A stretch of 64,000 bases of DNA from the NCBI RefSeq assembly GCF_036785885.1, contig NC_092329.1:2976001-3040000 (forward strand), given 5' to 3'. Every line of letters starts with the position of its first letter. Positions within the stretch are counted from its first letter, which is position 1. This document shows positions 55,102 through 64,000 of this stretch, piece after piece. The notes under the pieces were generated by a model. It saw nothing but the letters and a program-made list of their open reading frames with translations. It did not search any database and was not told the origin of the DNA. The stretch comes from Coffea arabica (lineage: Eukaryota > Streptophyta > Magnoliopsida > Gentianales > Rubiaceae). A program made the translations under genes and the position numbers.

Positions 55102-55408
55102 TTGAGGATGTTTATATGCACAATCTTTTCCAAATTTTTGGCCGTTGGAAGATTGCATCAGACCGTTGCCTATTCCTGTGCATCAGACCGTTGCCTACTG
55201 AAGAGTGCTTGGTGTAACAAAAGAACTTTTCCTAAATTACATTTATACCCCTTCAACTTTGATAATCATGTCTACCTTGTTATCAACTACCAATCTTGTA
55301 CTAATAAGTTCCATTGAGGGCATTCATGGAATATAATTATCAACTCTGTCATGACAGGAATATTGGATTGCTAATTGGACTGAATTGTTACCAAAATATG
55401 AAAAGCAA

Positions 55409-55491
55409 GGGAGCTAGGTGTAATTTTTAAAACCTGGAGGGGTCTCAGTGCAAGTGTCAGAAACCTCAGGGGAGGTTTGTGAAATTATCCC
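55409..55491 (-). repeat. Right terminal inverted repeat of the MULE
   Basis: Exact inverted match of the left repeat. It may also supply the promoter for the leftward GRF gene. Confidence 0.93.
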
Positions 55492-55541
55492 TTTAAAATA
55501 AACTGAGCAAAGGAGGGGAAGGGACCCCCTGAGATAGAGAC

Positions 55542-56083
55542 TAGGGGTGTGCAAAATCGAAAAATTCCGATTTACCGACCGAATTCGAATTGAATTCGAA
55601 ATTTTCGAAATCGGTAAATCGGAAATCGGAATCGAATTCGGATTTTCCGAATTCATATATTTCGAATTTGGTTCGAATTCGATAATGGAGTTTTTCAAAT
55701 CGGAATTTCCGATTTCGATTTCAAATTCGTTTTTAATATATAAATATATTTTTTATACATGTAATATAAAATTTATACTATATAATATTATATAAAATTT
55801 ATATAATATAATATAATATAAAATTTATAAAATTTATAAAATTTATATAATATTATATAATATTATAAATTTTATATTATATAATAATATATAAATTTTT
55901 TCGAATTCGGTGAAATCGGTGAAATCGGAATTTACCGAATTCCGAATTGAATTCGGTACGAATTCGAATTCGGAAGTGGTGAATTCGAAATCGAATTCGG
56001 TCGAATTATCAGGTACCAAAATTTCGAAAAATTCCGAATTCAAACTTCCGAATTACCGAATTCGAATTCGATGCACACCCCTA
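55542..56083. mobile_element. hAT-type MITE (542 bp) with GAATTCGA-rich body
   Basis: The ends are TAGGGGTGTGCAAAATCG and, reversed, TAGGGGTGTGCATCG. An 8-bp duplication with one mismatch, ATAGAGAC (55534-55541) and ATAGAGGC (56084-56091), supports the hAT superfamily. Both halves are arrays of degenerate GAATTCGAA/CCGAATT units around an AT-only centre. It sits 50 bp right of the MULE and about 170 bp left of the V-ATPase start codon. It is non-coding. Confidence 0.85.
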
Positions 56084-56255
56084 ATAGAGGCAGCTTCGAA
56101 ACCAAACAGGTCTACGACTCTCCTGCCCGCAGGAGCCGTGAACCAAAAAAAAAAAAAAAAAAGGGGAAAAAAATCTCCATCTCAGATCCAACCTTCTTTT
56201 TCTACTCTTCTCTCTGTCTCTTCCTCTCTGATTAGATCCAATCCACTCCGAAAAC

Positions 56256-58103
56256 ATGTCTTCGACCTTCAGCGGCGATGAAACGGCACCGTTCTTCGGC
56301 TTCCTGGGGGCTGCCGCTGCTTTAGTCTTCTCCTGTAAACAAACACTGCCTACTTTTTTTTATACTAAGACATTCCTCTTCTCGTCCAGATCTAGGCTTA
56401 CAATTGCTAAGTTTCGGTGATATTTTGGTTTCCTTGTTCATCTTTTTTTTTGTGTGTGTGTGTTTTTTAATGGCTTGGTAGGTATGGGAGCGGCGTATGG
56501 GACGGCGAAGAGTGGAGTAGGGGTGGCGTCGATGGGTGTGATGAGGCCGGAGCTGGTGATGAAGTCCATTGTTCCCGTGGTCATGGCTGGTGTGCTTGGT
56601 ATTTACGGGCTTATTATTGCTGTGATTATTAGCACGGGCATCAACCCTAAGACCAAGGCTTACTATCTCTTTGATGGTTATGCTCATCTCTCTTCTGGTC
56701 TTGCTTGTGGCCTCGCTGGCCTTTCTGCTGGTATGGCAATTGGAATTGTTGGTGATGCCGGTGTTAGGTATATTTACCCTCTCCTTGACTAATTTGCCAA
56801 GACTTTGTTTTACTTACTTAATATTTTGCATCTGATCTTAGGGCCAAAAAGATGTGTTTGATTGTGCGTTCTGAATTCTGATGATAGTTCAGGAACGTTT
56901 CTTTCTTCCGCAATTTTTGAATGAATATTTTCTCTAGCTTGATTATGTGGTAGTTCTTTATTTGCGTGCTTATTATGTATAATATTGTTTATTTCCAATT
57001 TAAGTGTAATATATGCTAAAGTGAATGGTTAACTCTCCTAATATCTGGCCCATAGAATAGTGGCTTGACAAACAACTTGATAAAAGCTTTTGCCTAGGGT
57101 TTGAATATCCAGTGTATGTAACTTACTAATTTTTACATTGTAAGAAATTTTTTTTTTTAATTTTATGCGGCATCTGTGTGAGTTAAAATTTGATTTGATT
57201 GGAATTTAGCTTATGAGGGTTTGGTACTTAAATTACTTCTGAAATTGATCTATTCAGTATACGTGCTGCTTTGGCATTTTCATGTTATTATGCTTAACTT
57301 TTCTTTGCGTTTATTCCTTTGGTTCTTAAAATGTGTGGTTTGAAGAAATTAAAGCTCTATCTGAGATATATGTGTTAATGTTGTTTTCATAATACGGAGT
57401 TACATCTGTACTACTTCTGTGATTCTTGGGGAATCATCTTAGTACAATCTGTGTGATTGAATATTCACTTTTTGGGAACATATAAATGTTCAATCAAATG
57501 CACCTGGTGGATGTGTCTACCGAAAAACTTAAGGTAGTATAAGTTGGAGTTGTTTGTAAAATATGATAACCTTTGGCAGGAGGAGAAGAGGTAGCTTTAT
57601 ATAACTAAGTTGGGTATAAAAACTCAATCTTACAATATCCCATCAGGTTTTATAGTTGATCTTGCAAAGGGGTCTAGCATTCTAGGACAAGGTTTGTTAT
57701 GTTACTCCTTTTGCATTAAGCTTTTGCTGATTTCATTGTTTGCCCTTTTTGTCATGTTGCTCAGTATGGACAAGGGAAAGTTCCTATTTATGCTGTACTG
57801 AAACCTGTTTTTTGTGTTCATTATTGGAGTACTGTTCCTGTGAGATGGATTGAAATCTCTACCTGTTTAGGCTCTTATAAATGCAGTTATATGGCTGCCA
57901 TTAGCTTTAACCGTCGTGGTTCTGCGCTGGAGAGATCTTTATGATTCTGATTTCTTCTTGTCTTTTGCAGAGCCAATGCGCAACAACCTAAGCTTTTCGT
58001 GGGTATGATTCTCATCCTTATTTTTGCTGAAGCCCTGGCTCTCTACGGTCTGATTGTTGGCATCATCCTCTCTTCTCGAGCTGGTCAATCAAGAGCAGAT
58101 TAG
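56256..58103 (+). CDS. VHA-c: V-type H+-ATPase 16-kDa proteolipid subunit c, copy 1
   Basis: Three exons (56256-56334, 56482-56767, 57971-58103), with phases closing exactly, give 165 residues. The protein has four hydrophobic helices. The essential proton-carrying glutamate is Glu142 in the fourth helix ([12 protein letters not shown]). The first helix has the glycine/alanine-rich [13 protein letters not shown] pattern. Subunit c forms the rotor ring of the V0 sector in tonoplast, Golgi and endosomal membranes. The predicted protein is identical to copy 2 downstream. The MITE at 55542-56083 lies within the likely promoter. Confidence 0.97.
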
Positions 58104-59637
58104 AACTGGATTATAGTTAGCTGACACATTGTGGTGCTAGTAATTGATAAAGGACTATATTACGTTCTCGGGTTAGAGGTGGTTATCCTGTTGCGGGAGT
58201 TACTTTTGCTCTAAAAGCTTTTATACGTGCAAATCCATTGCTCAACCTCAAGAATTGTTGTGGTCTTCGCATGTAGATTTTGGGTTTAAAATTCTTTCTT
58301 GAATAAAGCCTCTGTACTGTTGTTTGGTGCTGCACCTTGTCAAAACTGGATTGAATTGTGTAACGCTACTATCTAGTATTATCTACATTAGCTATTTGAG
58401 GACCTAAACGTTTCGCTATATTATCTTTAATCTCCAAATGTGATTCCGGCGTATACTCTCTTTGTCTATTGTCTTGTAAGCCCTTGGTATTTGCCCAGTA
58501 TTGCATTTTGGGGTAATTCATTTTATTTCCTGAAATAGGATCTGCATTTTTCTGTCGTTTAAATGGTTGTGTTCCCTGCCTACTAGAGCCGAAGTTCCTT
58601 TCTGCACAAGTAAATCAACCACATCCTAGCTTTCAAAGGATTATCTCATTATTGTGTGTAAAGTCATATAGCTTTCAAAAGCTTTTATTGTGTTCGAAAG
58701 GGCATCTATAAATACGTCAGGTAAATTCTCTATAAATTAATAATTTTGAATCATATAAAATTTATTAATTTAAAGAGATATTAATTAATTGATAAATTAG
58801 TAATTTATTAATTTACTGAGTGTACTTATAATTTAAAGAAACACTCATTTAATTTTAAATTTTTATTTTATTTTATAAAAATATAAATTACTCTATTAAT
58901 AAAAGGAGGTTAAAAGTCTAATATGTACTTGATTTGCATGTATAATTTCTTATTACAATACGAGAATTCAAGTAATGCAACAGGAAGAATTAAGGATGGG
59001 AGTCAGGTAGATTTAGATTAAAAAAAAAATAAGACACTCATATTTTAGTGAATTATTAATTTATTATATAAATAAGACTAGAAAGTTATGTAAGGTTTTT
59101 CACAAAAAAAATTTATTTTATTATTTTATAAAACTTATTAATTTAGCCCATTAATTCAAGTTGGGATCATTAAAAAGTTATTATTTAATAGAGGTTATTA
59201 ATTTATCGGATATTGATTTATAGAGATTTTAGTGTAATAAATTGTTCAAGAGAGGCAATTATGATGCAGAATCCAAAACAAAACGGAGTGCACATAAAAG
59301 CTAAATATGGTAATTCATTTTTTTTTTGTTTACGAAAACACAAGACAGAATTTCTTCCCTTTTCCCCGTAAACCCAAATTATATATACGTTTTATTACTG
59401 TATTTCACAAATTTTGCCTCTTCCCAAATTATTATATACGTCTAACTACTGTATTTCACAAATTTCCTAGCTAGGCGCTTAACAGGAAGGAGCGAAGGGG
59501 CCGTGATGGTGAGATTGAGACAACATCAGGAACAGCGTTGAACATATCAAGCCAGATTAGCCTACGTCGCTGGAAAGACCCCCAGATCCAATCTCTCATC
59601 CTCCTTGGACCCTCCTACCAGATCTAATCCCAAGAAA
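58104..59637. other. 3' UTR of VHA-c copy 1 and promoter of copy 2
   Basis: About 300 bp of probable 3' UTR, then an AT-rich stretch (58727-59232) with inverted-repeat ends, then the presumed promoter and 5' UTR of copy 2. No gene lies between. Confidence 0.5.
58727..59232. mobile_element. Possible AT-rich MITE with CTCTATAAATTAATAA ends
   Basis: The left end AATTCTCTATAAATTAATAA and reversed right end AATCTCTATAAATCAATA match imperfectly. The interior repeats TTATTAATTTA-like units in both orientations. I could not define a target duplication, so boundaries and class are uncertain. Confidence 0.45.
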
Positions 59638-61935
59638 ATGTCTTCGACTTTCAGTGGCGATGAGACCGCACCCTTCTTTGGCTTTCTCGGCGCTGCTGCT
59701 GCCCTAGTCTTTTCATGTACCAATATGCTCTCTTTTCTTTTCTTGCCCTCTTAAATCAACTGGGGATTAGAATTAGGATTCGATATTAATTGTTTGAATT
59801 TTCGGATTTGGTAGGTATGGGAGCAGCTTATGGGACGGCCAAGAGTGGCGTTGGAGTGGCGTCGATGGGAGTGATGAGGCCGGAGCTGGTGATGAAGTCT
59901 ATAGTTCCGGTGGTCATGGCTGGTGTGCTTGGTATCTACGGATTGATTATTGCCGTGATTATAAGTACCGGAATCAACCCTAAGACTAAAGCTTACTATC
60001 TCTTCGATGGTTACGCTCACCTTTCTTCTGGTCTTGCTTGTGGCCTCGCTGGTCTTTCTGCTGGTATGGCTATCGGAATCGTCGGTGATGCCGGCGTCAG
60101 GTATTACTTTACTCTTTCCTTCCCTTCCCTGACTTTTCTCTGCATGATTATTAAGTAACTAGCCTGGGTTTTTGGATTGTTCGTACATTGTGATCGTGCT
60201 TAGTTGAATTCTTAGCTTGTTTCATGAGTATCTATTCTAGCTTGGTTATCAATTACTGGTAGTAAATCTACCTCTTTATCATGCGAGATTTTTTTTCTTA
60301 CTCGATTTTCTCAGTAATTTTGGGTCTGTTTGATTGGGTGTAAGATATTTTCCGGTCAAAAATATTTTCCAAAGAAAATTTTTTCAAAGAAAATAAATGT
60401 TTTCCTATTCATTTTTCGGTGTTTGGTTGACTAATTTGGTCTCCTAGAAATTGAAGCCAGTTAGATCCCAAATGTCCAACCCACCATAACAACACCTTGC
60501 ATCCTAGCATACCGTTTGCTCTGTCATACCCACCACCAGCAAAGCCGCCTACCATCCATGTTCTTTCCCCGCATTGTCACCACAGCTGCAAAAAGCCTCC
60601 TCCCAGTATTTACCATCACCACCATTGCCACCACTTCCTTCTTGCCAGCCCCGGCACCATCCCTACCCATTCCCCATAGTAAAAGAAAATTATCATCAAT
60701 GGGGAAGTCTCATGAAACAATAACAAATTATTCAAAAATTCCAATTTGCTGGTAAATAATATTGCCGAAATTAAGATTCATCAGATTGGTTCCTCAATGA
60801 AGGAGTATCTTTCCTCAAAGATTTATACCTCAATATCAAAATCATGATCAGATAGGTAATCAAATTGAGAGATGTAAAAGTCACCCTTGATTGACGAAGC
60901 AAGAATTTGGGCCTTCAGAGAGAGATTGCTGTGGAGAAGTGCCAACAAGATCACCAATGAATCATATGGGTAAAGATTGAGTAACCTTAATAATGGCCTT
61001 TGAAGGGTAGTCGACACCTCATTATCCTTGCATTAAATGAAGTGGCAGAACGTGAGTAAAATGTATTCATTATGGCAAGAAAGGAAGTTGTTTTACATCC
61101 GCCAGTGTAAAATATTTTTCAGCAGAAAAGATTTTGCCACACACTTGTGCAACCAAACATTGGAAGTTCCAGAAAATATTTTCATTCCAATCAAACAGAC
61201 CTATAGTGTAGTTGAATTGTGAATTGCACTATAATCTTCTCGGTTTGCAGCGTTCAATTATTTTTTATTTGTATGTCGTTGATTTTGATCTTTTCCTCTT
61301 TTCCTGAGCTTTGAATTTTTGCTGGACATCACTAATTACCTAGGTGTTACATTATACCAAGGTAGATCTGTTTAGACTTAAAAGAGCTTGATTTAAGCTT
61401 CTATAGCTAGTGTCAATCTCCGTTCAGAAATCAATGCAGGTAATACTGTTGAAGTAGTTCGAAAACTATGATATATTGCTGCTATAGACATCTTAGTTGA
61501 GATAATGAGTAATGTATCCATGTTACAGAAGGTTCTGAATATGGTTGTCCAGGGATAGAAATAAATTTTTAATTTATTTTAGTACTGGCAATAACTTATA
61601 GGCTACTACTGTCGTCGCTGATGCTTCGTCATTTACTGTATCTTCTTTTGCGCTGTGTGTCTTCAGAGTGTTATGTAGTTGAGAAGCTTTTAGTGCACCA
61701 TCTCTTGAGGCATTGTATATTAGCATTTTTTGGGATGCATTTTTATCAAGCATTTCTCATATGCATATGATTATAACTCTACTTTTTACTTGCCTACTGC
61801 AGAGCCAATGCTCAACAGCCGAAGCTTTTTGTGGGTATGATTCTTATTCTTATTTTTGCCGAAGCCTTGGCTCTTTATGGCCTTATTGTTGGCATCATCC
61901 TCTCTTCTCGGGCTGGTCAATCAAGAGCAGATTAG
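59638..61935 (+). CDS. VHA-c: V-type H+-ATPase 16-kDa proteolipid subunit c, copy 2
   Basis: Exons 59638-59716, 59815-60100 and 61803-61935 have the same lengths (79, 286, 133 bp) and phases as copy 1. They encode the same 165 residues, with Glu142 intact. Silent sites differ widely: I count 14 changed codons among the first 26. The duplication is therefore old and the protein tightly constrained. Intron 2 (1.7 kb) holds a MITE-like insert that copy 1 lacks. The 5' region shares no obvious similarity with copy 1, so expression may differ. Confidence 0.97.
60319..61202. mobile_element. MITE-like insert in intron 2 of VHA-c copy 2
   Basis: The left GGTCTGTTTGATTGG and right CCAATCAAACAGACC ends are exact inverted repeats of 15 bp. 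AAATATTTTCC-like stretches lie inside both. TIR sequence suggests a Tourist-like (PIF/Harbinger) element of about 0.88 kb. A clean 3-bp duplication is not visible. No transposase. Confidence 0.6.
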
Positions 61936-62388
61936 AAGAGGAACTTATTTTAGTGGAGACTTTCTGGTGTTTATCCTCGATTAAGGACTATGTTTATGTT
62001 TTCTCCATTTAGGGATGGTCACCCAGTTGGATAAAAGTCCAAGTCTCTCTAAGATTATATACATGCAAGGCCATTGCTCAATCTGAATTGTTGTTTTATT
62101 AGGTTGTGGAAATTGGATTTAGACTTTTTGGTTTGAATAACATCTGTGTTGTGTTACTTAGTGCCTCATTATCTGTAAGTTGGATTGGATTGTGTAACAC
62201 TATCATCTTAATTAGTCTGTTGAGACTTAAATCTTTCACTAGTTGAGTCTCTGTTTGCAACAGTAAATCTGGGAATCTTGTGTATACTCCTGTGTAAGGC
62301 AGTTGATTGCGCCAGTGTTCGTGTTTCAGTTTTGTAACTTGTCTATTGGGGGGTTTCGTTTGGTTTTCTGTCTGAGGCAAATGTTGTA
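61936..62388 (+). other. 3' UTR of VHA-c copy 2
   Basis: T-rich non-coding sequence that begins directly after the stop codon. No other feature is seen. Confidence 0.45.
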
Positions 62389-62731
62389 GGCAGTGTTTGG
62401 ATTGAGGGAATGGGAGGGAAATGAGTGGAGGGGAATTGGAGGGATTTGATTTTTGTTGATTGGATTGATTTTTGAAACGGGAAAGGAAAGGATATGGAGG
62501 GGAAGGATCTTTATTTTGTTGATTGAAATAATTTAAAATTTTTTAAAAGGTAGTTTTTTCATTTTTTTTTTCAATAAATTAACACTTGATCTTTTCCTTC
62601 TTCAATCCAAGCAAAAATTTAGTATTTTTTTCCTTTGCTTCGGCAAATAAGATGGATGGAAATCACTTTCATTTTTTTTCCCTTTTCTATTGGTATCCGT
62701 TCCCTTCTTTTCCTTCAATCCAAACGGTGCC
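62389..62731. mobile_element. Tourist-like MITE (343 bp)
   Basis: The left end GGCAGTGTTTGGATTGAGGGAA and the right end, reversed, GGCACCGTTTGGATTGAAGGAA are inverted repeats. Flanks are GTA on the left and TAA on the right, so any 3-bp duplication has drifted. Body is G-rich on the left and T-rich on the right. Confidence 0.65.
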
Positions 62732-62739
62732 TAATAGAG

Positions 62740-63781
62740 CTAGTGCACCTGTTTCAAGACGAACCGTATCGGACCAAGGCTATGTGCATTTTGCACCCGT
62801 TTTAACTTTGTTTGTATATAGTGTAATTTATTTACAATATCGTGTAATTTTAAAACAAAATTTTGTGGTTTCCATACATGTTAAAAATGAAGTACAATGT
62901 TAAAAATGAAGTACAAGATGAGATCTGGATCGTACAATATTTTTTTGGTCAAATCTTGTCCGTGAACTGTCAAAAAACGGTTGTTTCCTGCAACCGTTCC
63001 TGCCCCTCTTCCAACCGTATCCGCTCCAATGATCTCCTTTGTCTCCTCTTACGAGTTGGCCTTTGCTCCGGCAACCAATTCGAGCATCTATTTATTTGAA
63101 CTTGATTGGTATATTTATTTTTAATACTCTATTCTCATTCCTATGAGAATTTAATCTGGGACTGAACTGTATCCAATAAGAATGTATATTAACATTCTTA
63201 ACCGGTCTGAACTTATTGAATAAATGTAAACAAACAAAAGTTAAGTTTGCTCATGTGTATTTAGAGTAAAATTAAGGATTTTTTCCCCTATATTGACCTG
63301 ATTAAAAAATGTCCTTAGCACTAAAACTATAACAAAAAAAACAAAGAGAAAAGTAATAAATTTTCTTCTTGGGAGAAAGGCATAAAGGTAATTAAATCTT
63401 TTTGATGATCCTTAGTTAAGTAATACTCCACATAAGAAACAGCAGAAATGCTGGAATCAGCTTCCTCTTCTTTTTTTTTTTTTCGAAATGAAACGTTAAT
63501 TTTCATTTTCTTTTATAAGAAAATAACTAGAAAAGTAAATGCATTCTTGATTAAAAATCGGAGGGAGGGAAGCAGCAACGTCATCCCTGACGTGGACCAA
63601 CAATGTGAACGCCTCTTCTCCTCTATTCAGAAGATTCATTCAGGTCGTTATTTTATTTTGACTGCGTGTTTTATTATTAATTGCTAGCATTACTTGCAGG
63701 AAAAACCAGAGACGAAAGTAAGCAAAGGAAAAAGGGTCCGTTCCGTCGGGGGAAGTCACCTAGATCCTTCGCACCATCGCG

Positions 63782-63815
<34 letters not shown>

Positions 63816-63940
63816 GAGTCACAATGCTCGGAGAACAACAGCAGTGAAATGAAATTTGGACTTGGACTCGCTCTTTTGAAAATCGCATGAAACTTAGGAG
63901 GCCAAACAGCAGGTGGTCAAAGAAGATATCGCTGGCGAGC
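62740..63940. other. Intergenic region, possible degraded MITE, upstream of the last gene
   Basis: At 62770-63030 wording such as GTGTAATTT, AAAATTTTGTGGTTT, CAAATCTTGTCCGTGAAC and CAACCGTTCCTGCCCC parallels the MITE of 4860-5112, suggesting a much-diverged relative. A (TA)n run at 63783-63814 may be the TATA region of the next gene. A 13-codon upstream open frame lies at 63849-63890. Confidence 0.4.
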
Positions 63941-64000
63941 ATGGCGGAGGGAATTGCTTCTCCTGCTGCCGCAGCAGCAACCACCTCTCAAACTGCAACC
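63941..64000 (+). CDS. Start of an unidentified gene, cut by the window edge
   Basis: An ATG in a good context (GAGCATGGCGGA) opens a frame MAEGIASPAAAAATTSQTAT that runs off the end. It is Ala/Thr-rich with no recognisable motif yet. A (TA)n tract 125 bp upstream and a short upstream frame support a 5' gene end. Product unknown. Confidence 0.45.
   Translation, partial: MAEGIASPAAAAATTSQTAT

Larger units (their letters stand above)
50057..55491 (+). mobile_element. Two-gene Mutator-like element (MULE), 5,435 bp
   Basis: The 83-bp terminal inverted repeats (50057-50139 and 55409-55491) appear identical base for base, beginning GGGATAATTTCACAAACC. They are flanked by a perfect 9-bp duplication, TTTAAAATA (50048-50056 and 55492-55500). 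Inside are a rightward transposase gene and a leftward GRF-zinc-finger gene. Exact terminal repeats and duplication imply recent insertion. All sequence needed for mobility seems present, but the transposase frame has one in-frame stop. Confidence 0.95.

Overview
The window looks like nuclear DNA of a flowering plant, most likely a eudicot; I cannot name the species. The evidence is GT-AG introns in plant genes, AT-rich intergenic DNA full of MITEs and SINEs, and plant-specific proteins: a BBR/BPC GAGA-binding factor, an LDL3-type histone demethylase, DSE1/TANMEI, and a glyoxal-oxidase-like copper radical oxidase. No LTR element, CRISPR array or operon was recognised.

Layout. 1-3.8 kb: a class II BASIC PENTACYSTEINE gene (+) with a long, intron-bearing 5' leader. 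3.8-7.4 kb: transposon debris, namely a hAT MITE, a large fold-back with a Mutator-type MITE inside one arm, and Tourist-type MITEs. 8.2-9.2 kb: a four-exon histone H3.3 gene (+). 11.0-15.5 kb: a stack of a SINE, two Tourist-like elements and a 5'-truncated LINE, whose insertion order can be read from nested target-site duplications. 16.7-17.2 kb: a Mutator-type MITE. 19.4-21.1 kb: an intronless glyoxal/galactose-oxidase-like gene (-). 22.0 kb: a second SINE. 26.9-33.6 kb: a 13-exon DSE1/TAN WD40 gene (-). 36.3-46.5 kb: an eight-exon LDL3 gene (+) coding for about 2,031 residues, divergent from DSE1. 50.1-55.5 kb: a Mutator-like element (MULE) with 83-bp terminal repeats that match exactly and a perfect 9-bp duplication. 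It carries a transposase gene and, convergent to it, a small GRF-zinc-finger/membrane-segment gene. 55.5-56.1 kb: a second hAT MITE. 56.3-58.1 and 59.6-61.9 kb: tandem V-ATPase proteolipid (subunit c) genes whose predicted proteins are identical. The start of another gene runs off the right edge.

The host genes do not form one pathway. Three act on chromatin (BPC, H3.3, LDL3), which may be chance. The item most worth follow-up is the two-gene MULE. It has a mudrA/mudrB-like convergent layout, palindromic E2F-type sites in its 5' part, and terminal repeats resembling those of a MITE 33 kb away. The transposase frame has one in-frame stop between its N-terminal domain and its DNA-binding/catalytic part. 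Exon boundaries below were set by reading splice sites and checking phase; homology calls come from recognising motifs, not from a database search.
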